Assembly: GCF_011772445.1 (NCBI RefSeq)
Contig: NZ_WVZN01000044.1
Coordinates: forward strand, 1-64,000
Direction: 5' to 3'
DNA: 64,000 bases
Origin: Hydrogenophaga sp.
GTDB taxonomy: Bacteria > Pseudomonadota > Gammaproteobacteria > Burkholderiales > Burkholderiaceae_C
Numbering within the stretch: position 1 is the first letter of the stretch; each line of letters opens with the position of its first letter. Positions 51,032 to 59,563 of this stretch are shown here, in pieces. The position numbers were made by a program, and so were the translations under genes. The notes beneath the pieces were generated by a model, which did no database searches, was not told the origin of the DNA, and saw nothing but the letters and a program-made list of their open reading frames with translations.

Positions 51032-51772
51032 TCAGGCAGCGGGCCCGAGCGCGCGCATTTCCGCCGACAGGCCCTGCCAGGCGATGTCGAAGCCCGGCGT
51101 GCCACGCACGGGCGGCAGTGGTGGGCTGCGCAGCGCCCAGTGCGTGCCCGCGACCACGCTGTCGATCACCGGCACCGGCACCATGGCCTGCACCGCCGCT
51201 GCCATGCCCGCCAGCCCGGCGCCGCCCAGGATGACGGCCTGCACGCCCAACTGGCGCGCGGCATCGGCGCAGGCCTGGGCCAGCAGGCGCTGCGCACCCG
51301 CCGGATCGGCCGCGAGCTGCGCGCCCGTGGGCACCACGGTGTGGATGCCCGCGAGCTGCTGCGCCTGGCCGAGCGATTGCGCGAGCCGCTGCAGCATGGG
51401 GCCCCAGCGTTCGCCACCGGTGACGATGGCGTAGCGTCCGTGGCGCGCGGCTTCGATGAAGGAGGCCTCGGCCAGGCCCGTCACCGGTGCCGGGCTGGAC
51501 TCGCGCAGGGCCATGAGGCCCGGGTCGCCGAAGCAGCCGATGAGCACCGCGTCGGGCGTGCGATCGGGCGTGGCCAGCGCCGCCGCCCAGGCGTCCAGCG
51601 CCGCGTGGCCCGCCACCGCGAAGCTGGCCTCGTCGGCAATGTAGGGCGCGCCGAAGCGCGCCGTGACGGTGCGCACCCGCACGTGCGAGCCGGCCGCGGC
51701 CTGCACGTGCCGCTGCAGCAGCGCGCTCACCGAGGCCGAGGTGTTGGGGTTGATGACCAGCAGCTCGCGCAT
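51032..51772 (-). CDS. Asp/Glu/hydantoin racemase-family protein lacking the second catalytic Cys
   Basis: 246-residue protein of the aspartate/glutamate/hydantoin racemase superfamily: 'LLVINPNTSASVSALLQ' and 'LIGCFGDPGLMALRE' with the first catalytic Cys80. The second Cys of the usual 'LGCAGM' block is Gly184 ('ILGGAGLAGM'). A two-base racemase mechanism needs both residues, so this enzyme more likely does a one-sided reaction such as decarboxylation or isomerisation. It follows the GntR gene by seven bases in the transporter operon, so its substrate may be what the transporter brings in. Confidence 0.85.
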   Translation of the reverse strand: MRELLVINPNTSASVSALLQRHVQAAAGSHVRVRTVTARFGAPYIADEASFAVAGHAALDAWAAALATPDRTPDAVLIGCFGDPGLMALRESSPAPVTGLAEASFIEAARHGRYAIVTGGERWGPMLQRLAQSLGQAQQLAGIHTVVPTGAQLAADPAGAQRLLAQACADAARQLGVQAVILGGAGLAGMAAAVQAMVPVPVIDSVVAGTHWALRSPPLPPVRGTPGFDIAWQGLSAEMRALGPAA

Positions 51773-51779
51773 GGCGCGT

Positions 51780-52538
51780 TCAATCCGGCGCGCCGAACAG
51801 GTCGAGCAGGTCCGGTCCGCCGTCGCGCGCGGGCGGGAACACCAGCTGCGCCTCGAGCCGGCGCAGGTGCTCGTCCATCAGCCGCGCCGCTTCTTTCGCG
51901 TCGCGCAGCTTGATGGCGGCCAGCAGCGCGCGGTGTTCCTGACAGCCGCAGGCGGTGGCGTCCTCGCTGGCGCGGCCGTGCGTGGGGCTGTAGGCCATCA
52001 GAATCAGGGAGGTGCGCGAGACCATTTCGCGCAGCACGCCGCCCAGGGTGCCGTGGCCCGAGCGTTCGGCGATGTGCAGGTGGAAGTCGCCCGAGAGGCG
52101 GATCGCGCGGTGCATGTCGCCCGCGCCGCGCGCGGCCTCCTCGTCGCGGATGCAGCGGGTGAGCACCTGCATGTCCGCGGTCTCGGCGTGGGCGATGAAG
52201 CGCGCCACCAGCGGCGCCTCCACCAGGCGGCGCACCTCGAACACCTCGCGCGCCTCCTGCTCGCTGGGTTGCGCCACGGTGGCGCCGCGGTTGGGCGTGA
52301 GCGTGACGATGCTCTCGTTGGCCAGGCGCACCAGCACCGGGCGGATGCGCGTGCGCGACACGCCGAAGGCCTCGGCCAGGCGGTCCTCCACCAGCTTGGT
52401 GCCGGGCAGCAGGCGGTGGTCCAGCACGGCGGAGATCATGCGGTCGTAGATGTCCTGGTCGCTCGGGCTGGCGCTGGCGGCGGCGCGTCGGCCGCGCGGC
52501 GATGCGGCGACCGCGCCGCGCGGGGGCATGCGTGTCAT
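51780..52538 (-). CDS. GntR-family regulator (FCD type)
   Basis: 252-residue regulator: a disordered, basic N-terminus (about 1-30), a winged helix-turn-helix ('LLPGTKLVEDRLAEAFGVSRTRIRPVLVRL') and an all-helical FCD ligand domain with the metal-type motif around 'DFHLHIAERSGH' and 'EHRALLAAI'. FadR/FCD proteins usually bind organic acids. Its start overlaps the upstream permease stop by four bases, so it is part of the transporter operon it probably controls, through the 31-base inverted repeat before the first gene. Confidence 0.9.
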   Translation of the reverse strand: MTRMPPRGAVAASPRGRRAAASASPSDQDIYDRMISAVLDHRLLPGTKLVEDRLAEAFGVSRTRIRPVLVRLANESIVTLTPNRGATVAQPSEQEAREVFEVRRLVEAPLVARFIAHAETADMQVLTRCIRDEEAARGAGDMHRAIRLSGDFHLHIAERSGHGTLGGVLREMVSRTSLILMAYSPTHGRASEDATACGCQEHRALLAAIKLRDAKEAARLMDEHLRRLEAQLVFPPARDGGPDLLDLFGAPD

Positions 52539-53428
52539 CGGCGCCCCTTGCCCTGGCGCCGCCCCAGCCACACGGCCAGTCCCACCGTGAGACCCATCAC
52601 CAGAAAGGACACGACCGTCGTCACCGTGCCCAGCGCGTAGATGGCCGGCGTGGTCACGGTGGAGGTCAGGCCCTGCAGCTCCAGCGGCAGCGTGTTCACG
52701 TCGCCGATGGCCTGCGAGGTGCGCGCGATCTCGTCCCAGCTCAGCGTGAAGCCGAACATGCCGATGCCGATCACCGACGGCCCGATCAGGGGCAGCACCA
52801 CGTGGCGAAAGCTCTGCCAGCGCGTGGCGCCCAGGTCGCGCGCGGCCTCCTCGTAGGCCGGGTCGAAGCGGTTGAACACCGCGAACATGATCAGCAGGCC
52901 GAAGGGCAGGGTCCAGGTGAGGTGCGCGCCCAGGGCCGAGGTGAACAGGCCCAGCGCGGTGCCGTAGCCCTCCAGCGTGGCGGTGGCGCCCAGCGCTTCC
53001 AGCGCCGACTTGATGCCGCCATCGAGCAGGCGGAACTGCAGGCCGATGCCCAGCGAGACGATGATGGACGGCATGATCAGGCTGGCCACGGTGACGTAGA
53101 AGAGCGCGTCGCCGCCGCGCAGGCGCTTGCGAAAGGCCAGGCCGGCCAGCACCGACAGCACCACGGTGAGCAGCATCACCACCGCGCCCAGGCCCAGCGA
53201 GCGCAGGAAGGCCGAGCCGATGTCCACCGTGCCCAGGCCCTCGGCGAGCTGGCGGAACCAGTGCAGGGAGAAGCCGCGCAACGGGAAGGTGAGGCCACCC
53301 TCGGGCCCCTGGAAGCTCAGCACGAAGATCACGAACATCGGTCCGTACATGAACAGCACGAACAGCGCGAAGACGAAGGCCAGCGGCCAGAAGCCGGGTG
53401 CGCGGGCATCGGAGACTCGGGCCTGCAT
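52535..53428 (-). CDS. ABC transporter permease (PotC-like)
   Basis: 297-residue membrane permease with six helices and the ABC loop 'EEAARDLGATRWQSFRHVVLPLIGPSVIG' (about residues 205-233). It pairs with the PotB-like permease encoded upstream, with overlapping start and stop codons on both sides. The arrangement matches spermidine/putrescine-type systems, though related ones carry other cationic or phosphonate ligands. Confidence 0.92.
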   Translation of the reverse strand: MQARVSDARAPGFWPLAFVFALFVLFMYGPMFVIFVLSFQGPEGGLTFPLRGFSLHWFRQLAEGLGTVDIGSAFLRSLGLGAVVMLLTVVLSVLAGLAFRKRLRGGDALFYVTVASLIMPSIIVSLGIGLQFRLLDGGIKSALEALGATATLEGYGTALGLFTSALGAHLTWTLPFGLLIMFAVFNRFDPAYEEAARDLGATRWQSFRHVVLPLIGPSVIGIGMFGFTLSWDEIARTSQAIGDVNTLPLELQGLTSTVTTPAIYALGTVTTVVSFLVMGLTVGLAVWLGRRQGKGRR

Positions 53429-54348
53429 CAGAGTTCTTTCCGGATGTCGACGAGCCGCGTGAGGCCCCAGATGATCATGAGCACCACCGCCAAAAGGATC
53501 ACCGCGTTGGCCGCCGCCAGCGGGAACTGCAGGTAGCTGGTCTGCACCTGGATGATCTTGCCCACCGAGGCGATCTGCTGGCCGCCCATCACGCCGATGG
53601 TGACGAAGTCGCCCATCACGATAGTGATGACGAAGATGGAGCCGATGATGATGCCGGTCTTGCACAGCGGCACGATCACGTTCCACAGCGTCTGCCAGGC
53701 GCTGGCGCCGGCGTCGCTGGCCGCTTCCAGCAGGCTGCGGTCGATGCGCATCATGCTGTTGAAGATGGGCACGATCATGAACATGGTGTACAGGTGCACA
53801 AAGGCCAGCACCACCGAGAAGTCGGAGAACAGCAGCCACTCCACCGGCTCGTCCACCACGCCCAGGCCGGTGAGCGCCTGGTTCACCAGGCCGTTGCGGC
53901 CCAGCAGCGGCACCCAGGAGATCATGCGGATCACGTTGGACGTCCAGAACGGCACGGTGCACAGCACGAACAGCGCCGTTTGCACGCCGCTGGAGCGCAC
54001 ATGGAAGGCCAGGAAATAGGCCACCGCGAAGCCCAGCACCAGCGTGATGAGCCAGACCAGGAAGCTGAACTTCAGCGTGGACAGGTAGGTCGAGAGCGTG
54101 ACGCAAAAATCGCCGTGGTCGGTGAGCGCGCCACAGCCTTCGAAGATGCTGGCGTAGTTGCGCAGCGTGAAGCCGGGCAGCAGCTCGTACTCGTTGAAGT
54201 CCCAGAAGCTGACCATCAGGATCAGCCCCAGGGGCAGAAGGAAGAACAGCACGAACACCAGCGTGTACGGCGTGGCCTGCCACCAGGCCGCCACCGGCCG
54301 CTCGGGCGTGTCGGCGACGCCGTGCGCCGCTGGTGTGGTGCTGCTCAT
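53428..54348 (-). CDS. ABC transporter permease (PotB-like)
   Basis: 306-residue membrane permease with six or so helices, 'LFVLFFLLPLGLILMVSFWDFNEYELLPG' near the N-terminus and the EAA loop 'LEAASDAGASAWQTLWNVIVPLCKTGI'. Forms the channel with the PotC-like permease. A periplasmic loop with two Cys residues ('GCGALTDHGDFC') follows the first helix, which is unusual. Ten bases separate it from the binding-protein gene upstream. Confidence 0.92.
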   Translation of the reverse strand: MSSTTPAAHGVADTPERPVAAWWQATPYTLVFVLFFLLPLGLILMVSFWDFNEYELLPGFTLRNYASIFEGCGALTDHGDFCVTLSTYLSTLKFSFLVWLITLVLGFAVAYFLAFHVRSSGVQTALFVLCTVPFWTSNVIRMISWVPLLGRNGLVNQALTGLGVVDEPVEWLLFSDFSVVLAFVHLYTMFMIVPIFNSMMRIDRSLLEAASDAGASAWQTLWNVIVPLCKTGIIIGSIFVITIVMGDFVTIGVMGGQQIASVGKIIQVQTSYLQFPLAAANAVILLAVVLMIIWGLTRLVDIRKEL

Positions 54349-54358
54349 GGGTGGCGCC

Positions 54359-55645
54359 TCAAGCCGCGACGAACTCGTTCCACTTGCGGACCATGTACTC
54401 GTTCTCGTCCATCACCGCGTTCCAGCAGGCGATGCCGCCCATGCGCTCCTCGTACGAGCCGCCGTCGCGCTTCTCGCCGGCCTTGGCCAGCAACTGGCCA
54501 TTGGGGCTCTTGATGTCCTTCTCGGCGGCCTTGCCCTCCATCCAGTAGGCCCACTCGTAAGCCTCCATTTTGGCCTTGGCGGTGTCGAGCACCGCGCTGT
54601 AGTAGCCCTGGCGGTTGAGGTAGGCGCCGGCCCAGCCGTCGAGGAACCAGTTGATGAACTCGTAGGCACCGTCGAGCTTGCGCCCGCTGAGGGTGGCCGG
54701 CAGACCGAAGCCGGCGGCCCAGGCGCGGTAGCCCTCCTTGAGCGGCTGGAAGGTGCAGGCTAGGCCCTTGGTGCGCACGGCGGTCACGGCCGGGCTCCAC
54801 ATCGACTGGATCACCACCTCGCCCGAGGCCATGAGGTTCACCGACTCGTTGAAGTCCTTCCACAGCGCGCGGAACTGGCCGGCCTTCTTGGCCTCGATCA
54901 GGGTCTTGATCGTGAGGTCGATCTCGGCCTTGCTCATGTTGCCCTTGTCGGGGTATTTGTGCAGGCCCATGGCCTCCACCACCATGGCCGCGTCCATGAT
55001 GCCGATGGAGGGGATGTTCAGGATGGCGGCCTTGCCCTTGAACTCGGGGTTGAGCAGTTCGGCCCAGGAACCGATGGGGCGCTTGATCAGGTCGGGCCGG
55101 ATGCCCAGCGTGTCGGCGTTGTAGACCGTGGGGATCAGGCTCATGAACTGCGTCGGCGACTTGGCGAAGGCCTTGCTCTTCTCGCCCTCCAGGAAGATCA
55201 CCTTCTTGGGCGCCGTGCCCTGGTCGCCCACGGCCTTGCCACCCACCGTGCCGGTGGTGAAGAGCGTGGTGATCTTGTCGGCGTTCTTGATCTTCTTCGT
55301 GTCGATGCCCTTGAGGTTGCCCGTGGGCACGATCTTCTTGAGCGAGAAGTACTCGGTGTCGATCAGGTCGAAGCTGTTGGGCGCGGTCACCGCGCGTTTG
55401 GTCACGTCGTCGGTGGTGACGGCCACGTACTGGATCTCGATGCCGGTGTCGGCCTTGAACTTCTCGGCGATGGCCTTGTCCTGGTTCACCGCGGTGCCGA
55501 GGTAGCGCAGCACGATCTTCTCCTGCGCGTGCACGGCCGGCGCCAGGCCGCTGGCCAGGATGCCGGCCATGCCGGCGCTGCCCTGCAGCAGGCTGCGGCG
55601 CGAGATGCCGGCGGGGCCGGGTTTGCTGTCGATGGGGTCGGACAT
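54359..55645 (-). CDS. Polyamine-type ABC transporter substrate-binding protein (PotD-like)
   Basis: 428-residue periplasmic solute-binding protein. The N-terminus has a Tat-like signal ('SRRSLLQGSAGMAGILASGL...AVHA'), which would mean export in folded form. The fold is the type 2 binding fold of the PotD group: 'IVLRYLGTAVNQDKAIAEKF', 'LIDTEYFSLKKI', 'MWSPAVTAVRTKG'. The polyamine assignment is by family only; the ligand-binding Asp/Trp set was not checked. The start at 55645 opens the signal peptide; the longer frame that crosses the ATPase gene is not real. Confidence 0.88.
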   Translation of the reverse strand: MSDPIDSKPGPAGISRRSLLQGSAGMAGILASGLAPAVHAQEKIVLRYLGTAVNQDKAIAEKFKADTGIEIQYVAVTTDDVTKRAVTAPNSFDLIDTEYFSLKKIVPTGNLKGIDTKKIKNADKITTLFTTGTVGGKAVGDQGTAPKKVIFLEGEKSKAFAKSPTQFMSLIPTVYNADTLGIRPDLIKRPIGSWAELLNPEFKGKAAILNIPSIGIMDAAMVVEAMGLHKYPDKGNMSKAEIDLTIKTLIEAKKAGQFRALWKDFNESVNLMASGEVVIQSMWSPAVTAVRTKGLACTFQPLKEGYRAWAAGFGLPATLSGRKLDGAYEFINWFLDGWAGAYLNRQGYYSAVLDTAKAKMEAYEWAYWMEGKAAEKDIKSPNGQLLAKAGEKRDGGSYEERMGGIACWNAVMDENEYMVRKWNEFVAA

Positions 55646-55698
55646 GGGTGTGCTCCTGAGTGGGTGGGTGAAGGGGAGGGCGGGGAAAGGGAAGGGCA

Positions 55699-56706
55699 TC
55701 AGGCGGCGAAGCGGTGGGCGCGCTGGGGGTCCCAGGTGAGGCGCGCGCGCTCGCCGAGGCGGTAGGGGCGCTGCAGGAAGCGGGCCTCGGGCAGCATGAC
55801 GGAGACCGCCTCGTTGCCCGCGCCGTCGAGCCGCAGGCCCAGCAGCACGTAGGTGCCCTGGTACTCCACGTCGCTCACGGTGGCCTGCCAGTCGGCGCCG
55901 GCCTGGGCCTCGTCGAGGCTGATGTGGTCGTTGCGCACGGCCACCTTGCCGTCGGCGGTGGCCAGCACGTTGTGCCCGCCCATGAAGCGGGCCACGAATT
56001 CGGTGGCGGGGCGGTTGTAGACCTCGTGCGGGCTGCCGACCTGCTCGATGCGGCCCTGGTTCATCACCACCATGGTGTCGGCCAGGGCCATGGCCTCTTC
56101 CTGCGAGTGCGTCACGTGGATGAAGCTCAGGCCCAGGTCCTTCTGCCACCGGCGCAGCTCGGCGCGCATCTGGATGCGCAGGAAGGGGTCCAGCGCGGAC
56201 AGGGGCTCGTCCAGCAGCAGCACGCGCGGCTGCGTGACGAGCGCCCGCGCCAGGGCCACCCGCTGCTGCTGGCCGCCCGAGAGCTCGCCGGGCTTGCGCT
56301 GCGCCAGGTGACCCATGGCCACGCGCTCCAGCAGGGCCTGCGCCTTGGCCTGGCGCTCGGCCCTGGCCACGCCCTTCATCTTCAGGCTGAAGGCCACGTT
56401 GTCCAGCGCCGTCAGGTGCGGGAACAGGGCGAAGCTCTGGAACATCATGGCCGTGCCGCGGCTGGCCGCCGGCAGCGTGGTGATGTTGCGGTTCTCCAGC
56501 AGGATGTCCCCGCTGGTGGTGCTTTCGTGCCCCGCGATCATGCGCAGGGTGGTGCTCTTGCCGCAGCCCGATGGCCCCAGCAGGCAGCAGTAGCTGTCGG
56601 GGGCGATGCGCAGGTCGATGCTGTCCACGGCCACGCTGGCGGGGCCGTAGCGTTTGGTCAGCGCGATCAGCTCGACGGCGGCGGGGGTGGGGGCTTCGGC
56701 GTGCAT
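55699..56706 (-). CDS. ABC transporter ATP-binding protein (PotA-like)
   Basis: 335-residue ABC ATPase: Walker A 'GPSGCGKST', Q-loop 'MMFQSFALFPHLTAL', signature 'LSGGQQQRVALARAL', Walker B 'VLLLDEPLSALD', then a C-terminal TOBE domain (about 250-330) typical of PotA/MalK-type ATPases. It is the first gene of the operon potA-potD-potB-potC-gntR-racemase-Nudix/MBL on the minus strand. A strong inverted repeat lies 35-65 bases upstream of its start. Confidence 0.92.
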   Translation of the reverse strand: MHAEAPTPAAVELIALTKRYGPASVAVDSIDLRIAPDSYCCLLGPSGCGKSTTLRMIAGHESTTSGDILLENRNITTLPAASRGTAMMFQSFALFPHLTALDNVAFSLKMKGVARAERQAKAQALLERVAMGHLAQRKPGELSGGQQQRVALARALVTQPRVLLLDEPLSALDPFLRIQMRAELRRWQKDLGLSFIHVTHSQEEAMALADTMVVMNQGRIEQVGSPHEVYNRPATEFVARFMGGHNVLATADGKVAVRNDHISLDEAQAGADWQATVSDVEYQGTYVLLGLRLDGAGNEAVSVMLPEARFLQRPYRLGERARLTWDPQRAHRFAA

Positions 56707-56740
56707 GCGCCACCGGCTTGCACGAGTTGTGCCAGGCGGT

Positions 56741-56771
56741 TTGTACGCAATCCGGCACCGATTGCGTACAA
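56741..56771. promoter_or_regulatory. Perfect 12-base inverted repeat upstream of the PotA-like gene
   Basis: TTGTACGCAATC at 56741-56752 is repeated in perfect inversion at 56760-56771 with a seven-base spacer. It lies between the minus-strand transporter operon and dapF, 35 bases before the PotA-like start and 157 before dapF. It is the best candidate for the site of the GntR regulator encoded in the operon. Confidence 0.7.
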
Positions 56772-56927
56772 GAATCCGGCCGTTTGTGCACGGTACTGGG
56801 GCGCGGGGGAGCCGGGCGACGCCCGCCGGTGCGTGCGCACCGTGGCGAGGCGCACCAGCCCTGCGCGCCGTGGGTCGATTGCGTGCGCCGCGCCCGCACA
56901 GGTTCCGTGCGCGGATAATTCGCGCCC

Positions 56928-57806
56928 ATGCAGATCCGCTTCACCAAGATGCAGGGCGCGGGCAACGACTTCGTCGTGCTCGACGAGACGCGCGGATTGC
57001 TCGGCCTGAACGCGGCCCAGTACCGCTTCCTGGCCGACCGCCACTTCGGCGTCGGCGCCGACCAGATCCTCTCCGTGCGCCCCGCGCCCGGGCCCGGCCT
57101 GGACTTCGAGTACGTCATCCACAACGCCGACGGCGGCGAGGTCGAACACTGCGGCAACGGCGCCCGCTGCTTCGTGCGCTACGTGCACGACAAAGGCCTG
57201 AGCGAGCGCAACCCGCTGCGCGTGCAGGTGAAGAACGGTGTGCTGGAACTCAAGCGCCTACCCGATGGCCGCGTCACCGTGGACATGGGCCCACCGGTCT
57301 TCGCTTTGGCCCAGGTGCCTTTCGACGCCAGGGGCCTCAAGGCCGAGAAGCTCGGCAACTTCGAGCGCTGGCCGCTGCCCGTGCCTTACGCGGGCGACCA
57401 GCCCGTGGCCGTGCTGTCCATGGGCAACCCGCACGCCGTGCTGCGGGTGGACGACGTGGACAGCGCGCCCGTGGCGGCGTGGGGCCCGCTGATCGAGAAC
57501 CACGAGCGCTTCCCGCAGCGCGTCAACGCCGGCTTCCTGCAGGTGGTCGACACCCGCACCGTGAAGCTGCGCGTGTACGAGCGCGGCGCCGGTGAAACCC
57601 TGGCCTGCGGCACCGGCGCCTGCGCCGCGGTCGTGGCGGGCATCCGCCTGGGCTGGCTGGGCTCGCGCGTTGACGTGCACACCCGCGGCGGCGTGCTCAC
57701 CATCGAATGGATCGACACCGCCAGCCACGACGCCCCGGTGTTCATGACCGGCCCCGCCACCCCCGTGTTCGAGGGCGAGATCACCGTCCCCGATGCATTG
57801 AACTGA
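56928..57806 (+). CDS. dapF: Diaminopimelate epimerase
   Basis: 292-residue enzyme that epimerises LL- to meso-diaminopimelate for lysine and peptidoglycan. The two catalytic cysteines are visible: Cys75 in 'EHCGNGAR' and Cys227 in '[10 protein letters not shown]'. The N-terminal '[20 protein letters not shown]' and '[13 protein letters not shown]' blocks are family hallmarks and length is normal. It heads the conserved group dapF-DUF484-xerC. Confidence 0.96.
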   Translation: MQIRFTKMQGAGNDFVVLDETRGLLGLNAAQYRFLADRHFGVGADQILSVRPAPGPGLDFEYVIHNADGGEVEHCGNGARCFVRYVHDKGLSERNPLRVQVKNGVLELKRLPDGRVTVDMGPPVFALAQVPFDARGLKAEKLGNFERWPLPVPYAGDQPVAVLSMGNPHAVLRVDDVDSAPVAAWGPLIENHERFPQRVNAGFLQVVDTRTVKLRVYERGAGETLACGTGACAAVVAGIRLGWLGSRVDVHTRGGVLTIEWIDTASHDAPVFMTGPATPVFEGEITVPDALN

Positions 57807-57832
57807 AACGATCGCTTCTTCCGCCCAAGACC

Positions 57833-58531
57833 ATGAACCAGCCGATCCCGCCCATCACCGAAGACGACATCGCCCAGTACCTGGCCAACAGCCCCGATTT
57901 CTTCGAGCGCCACGCCAGCCTGCTGGCGGCGGTTCAGCTCACCAGCCCGCACGGCGGGCGCGCGGTGAGCCTGCAGGAACGCCAGGCCGAGATGCTGCGC
58001 GAGAAGATCCGCGGCCTGGAGCTCAAGGGCGCCGAGCTGCTGCGCCACGGCAAGGAGAACACCGCCATCGCCGACAAGCTGCAGCGCTGGATGCGCGAGC
58101 TTCTGCTGGTGCGCGACGCGCGCGAGCTGCCGCGCGTGGCCGCCACCGAGCTGGCGGCGCAGTTCCTGGTGCCGCAGGTGGCCATCAAGGTCTGGGACGT
58201 GTCGGCCGAGTTCGACGACGAGGACTACGCCCACGGCGCCAGCGAAGACGCCCAGGCCTTCGCCAGTTCGCTCGCGCTGCCGTACTGCGGCCACAACCCG
58301 GGCCTGGAGGCCGCGCAGTGGCTGGCCGATCCGGAATCGGCCAGTTCGCTGGCGCTGATTCCCCTGCGCGCAGGCGCCGCGCCCGAGGCCTTCGGCCTGC
58401 TGGTGCTGGCCTCGTCCGACCCGCAGCGCTTCGCCCCCGACATGGGCACCGACTTCCTCGAACGCATCGGCGAACTCACCAGCGCCGCGTTGTCGCGGCT
58501 GCGCCCGGTGGTGCCCGCGGCGGTGGAATGA
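57833..58531 (+). CDS. DUF484 family protein
   Basis: 232-residue cytoplasmic protein of the DUF484 family, a GAF-like domain: 'ITEDDIAQYLANSPDFFERHASLLAAV', 'VSLQERQAEMLREKIRGLE' (short coiled coil at about 48-70) and 'SLALIPLRAG'. The gene is often found between dapF and xerC, as here. No function is established. The ATG at 57833 gives the family N-terminus; the longer upstream frame overlaps dapF. Confidence 0.9.
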   Translation: MNQPIPPITEDDIAQYLANSPDFFERHASLLAAVQLTSPHGGRAVSLQERQAEMLREKIRGLELKGAELLRHGKENTAIADKLQRWMRELLLVRDARELPRVAATELAAQFLVPQVAIKVWDVSAEFDDEDYAHGASEDAQAFASSLALPYCGHNPGLEAAQWLADPESASSLALIPLRAGAAPEAFGLLVLASSDPQRFAPDMGTDFLERIGELTSAALSRLRPVVPAAVE

Positions 58532-58589
58532 GCGCGGCCCGGCCACCCGAGCGCGCTCGCACCGCGGCGCGTGGCGCGGAGGTCTTCTG

Positions 58590-59540
58590 ATGACGCCACC
58601 GGCCCGCCACGACGACGCGGGCCTGGTGCGGGCCTACCTGGACCACGTGCGCGTGGACAAGCGCCTGGCCGAGCGCACCCTGGCGCTCTATACCGCCGAC
58701 CTGGAAAAACTGCAGGCGAACGCGCGCGAGGCCGGCGTGTCCCTGGTGGACGTCACGCCCGCGCATGTGCGGCGCTGGGTGGCGCAGATGCACTCGGGCG
58801 GGCGCAGCGCGCGCGGCATCGCGCTCATCCTCTCGGGCTGGCGCGGCTTCTATGGCTGGCTTGGCCGCCAGGGCCTCATCCAGCAGCACCCGGTGAACGA
58901 CGTGCGCGCGCCCAAGGCCGGCAAGCCCCTGCCCAAGGCCCTGCCGGTGGACGAGGCCGTGCGGCTGGCGAGCTACGAGGACGCCGAGGACGACCCGGCG
59001 CTGGAGGCGCGCGACGCCTGCATCGCCGAGCTGCTGTACGGCTGCGGCCTGCGCATCGGCGAACTGGTGGGCCTGGATGTGGCGGCCAGCGGCACGGCGC
59101 GCGGCTGGATCGATCTGCAGGAGGGCGAGGCCCACGTGCTCGGCAAGGGCAGCAAGCGGCGCAGCGTGCCGGTGGGACGCGCGGCGCTGGAGTCGCTGCG
59201 GCGCTGGCTGGACCTGCGCGTGGCGTTCGCGCGCGAGGACGCGGCGCTGTTCATCGGCCAGCGCGGCCAACGGCTCACACCGCAAACCATCCGCGTGCGG
59301 CTCAAGCGCCGCGCCCTCAAGGCGGGCCTGGCCACGCCGGTGCACCCGCACATGCTGCGCCACTCCTTCGCCAGCCACCTGCTGGAGTCCAGCGGCGACC
59401 TGCGCGCGGTGCAGGAACTGCTGGGCCACGCCAACATCGGCACCACGCAGGTCTACACGCAGCTCGATTTCCAGCACCTGGCGCGGGTGTACGACGCCGC
59501 CCACCCGCGCGCCCAGGCCCGCAAGCCGCGCGGCAAGTGA
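58590..59540 (+). CDS. xerC: Tyrosine recombinase XerC
   Basis: 316-residue site-specific recombinase that with XerD resolves chromosome dimers at dif. The N-terminal SAM-like domain covers about 8-95. All catalytic residues are visible: Arg155 ('GLRIGEL'), Lys186 ('GKGSK'), His254 and Arg257 ('HPHMLRH'), His280 ('LGHANIG') and the nucleophile Tyr289 ('QVYTQ'). Context (dapF-DUF484-xerC) supports XerC over XerD. The start at 58590 gives a normal N-terminus. Confidence 0.95.
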   Translation: MTPPARHDDAGLVRAYLDHVRVDKRLAERTLALYTADLEKLQANAREAGVSLVDVTPAHVRRWVAQMHSGGRSARGIALILSGWRGFYGWLGRQGLIQQHPVNDVRAPKAGKPLPKALPVDEAVRLASYEDAEDDPALEARDACIAELLYGCGLRIGELVGLDVAASGTARGWIDLQEGEAHVLGKGSKRRSVPVGRAALESLRRWLDLRVAFAREDAALFIGQRGQRLTPQTIRVRLKRRALKAGLATPVHPHMLRHSFASHLLESSGDLRAVQELLGHANIGTTQVYTQLDFQHLARVYDAAHPRAQARKPRGK

Positions 59541-59563
59541 GCGCGGCCGCGACAATCGCGGCC

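Noticed and set aside
54359-57157. Very long minus-strand frame joining the PotD-like gene with upstream sequence
   Set aside because: The part beyond 55645 runs through the PotA-like gene in another frame and across the intergenic repeat; the signal peptide marks the true start.
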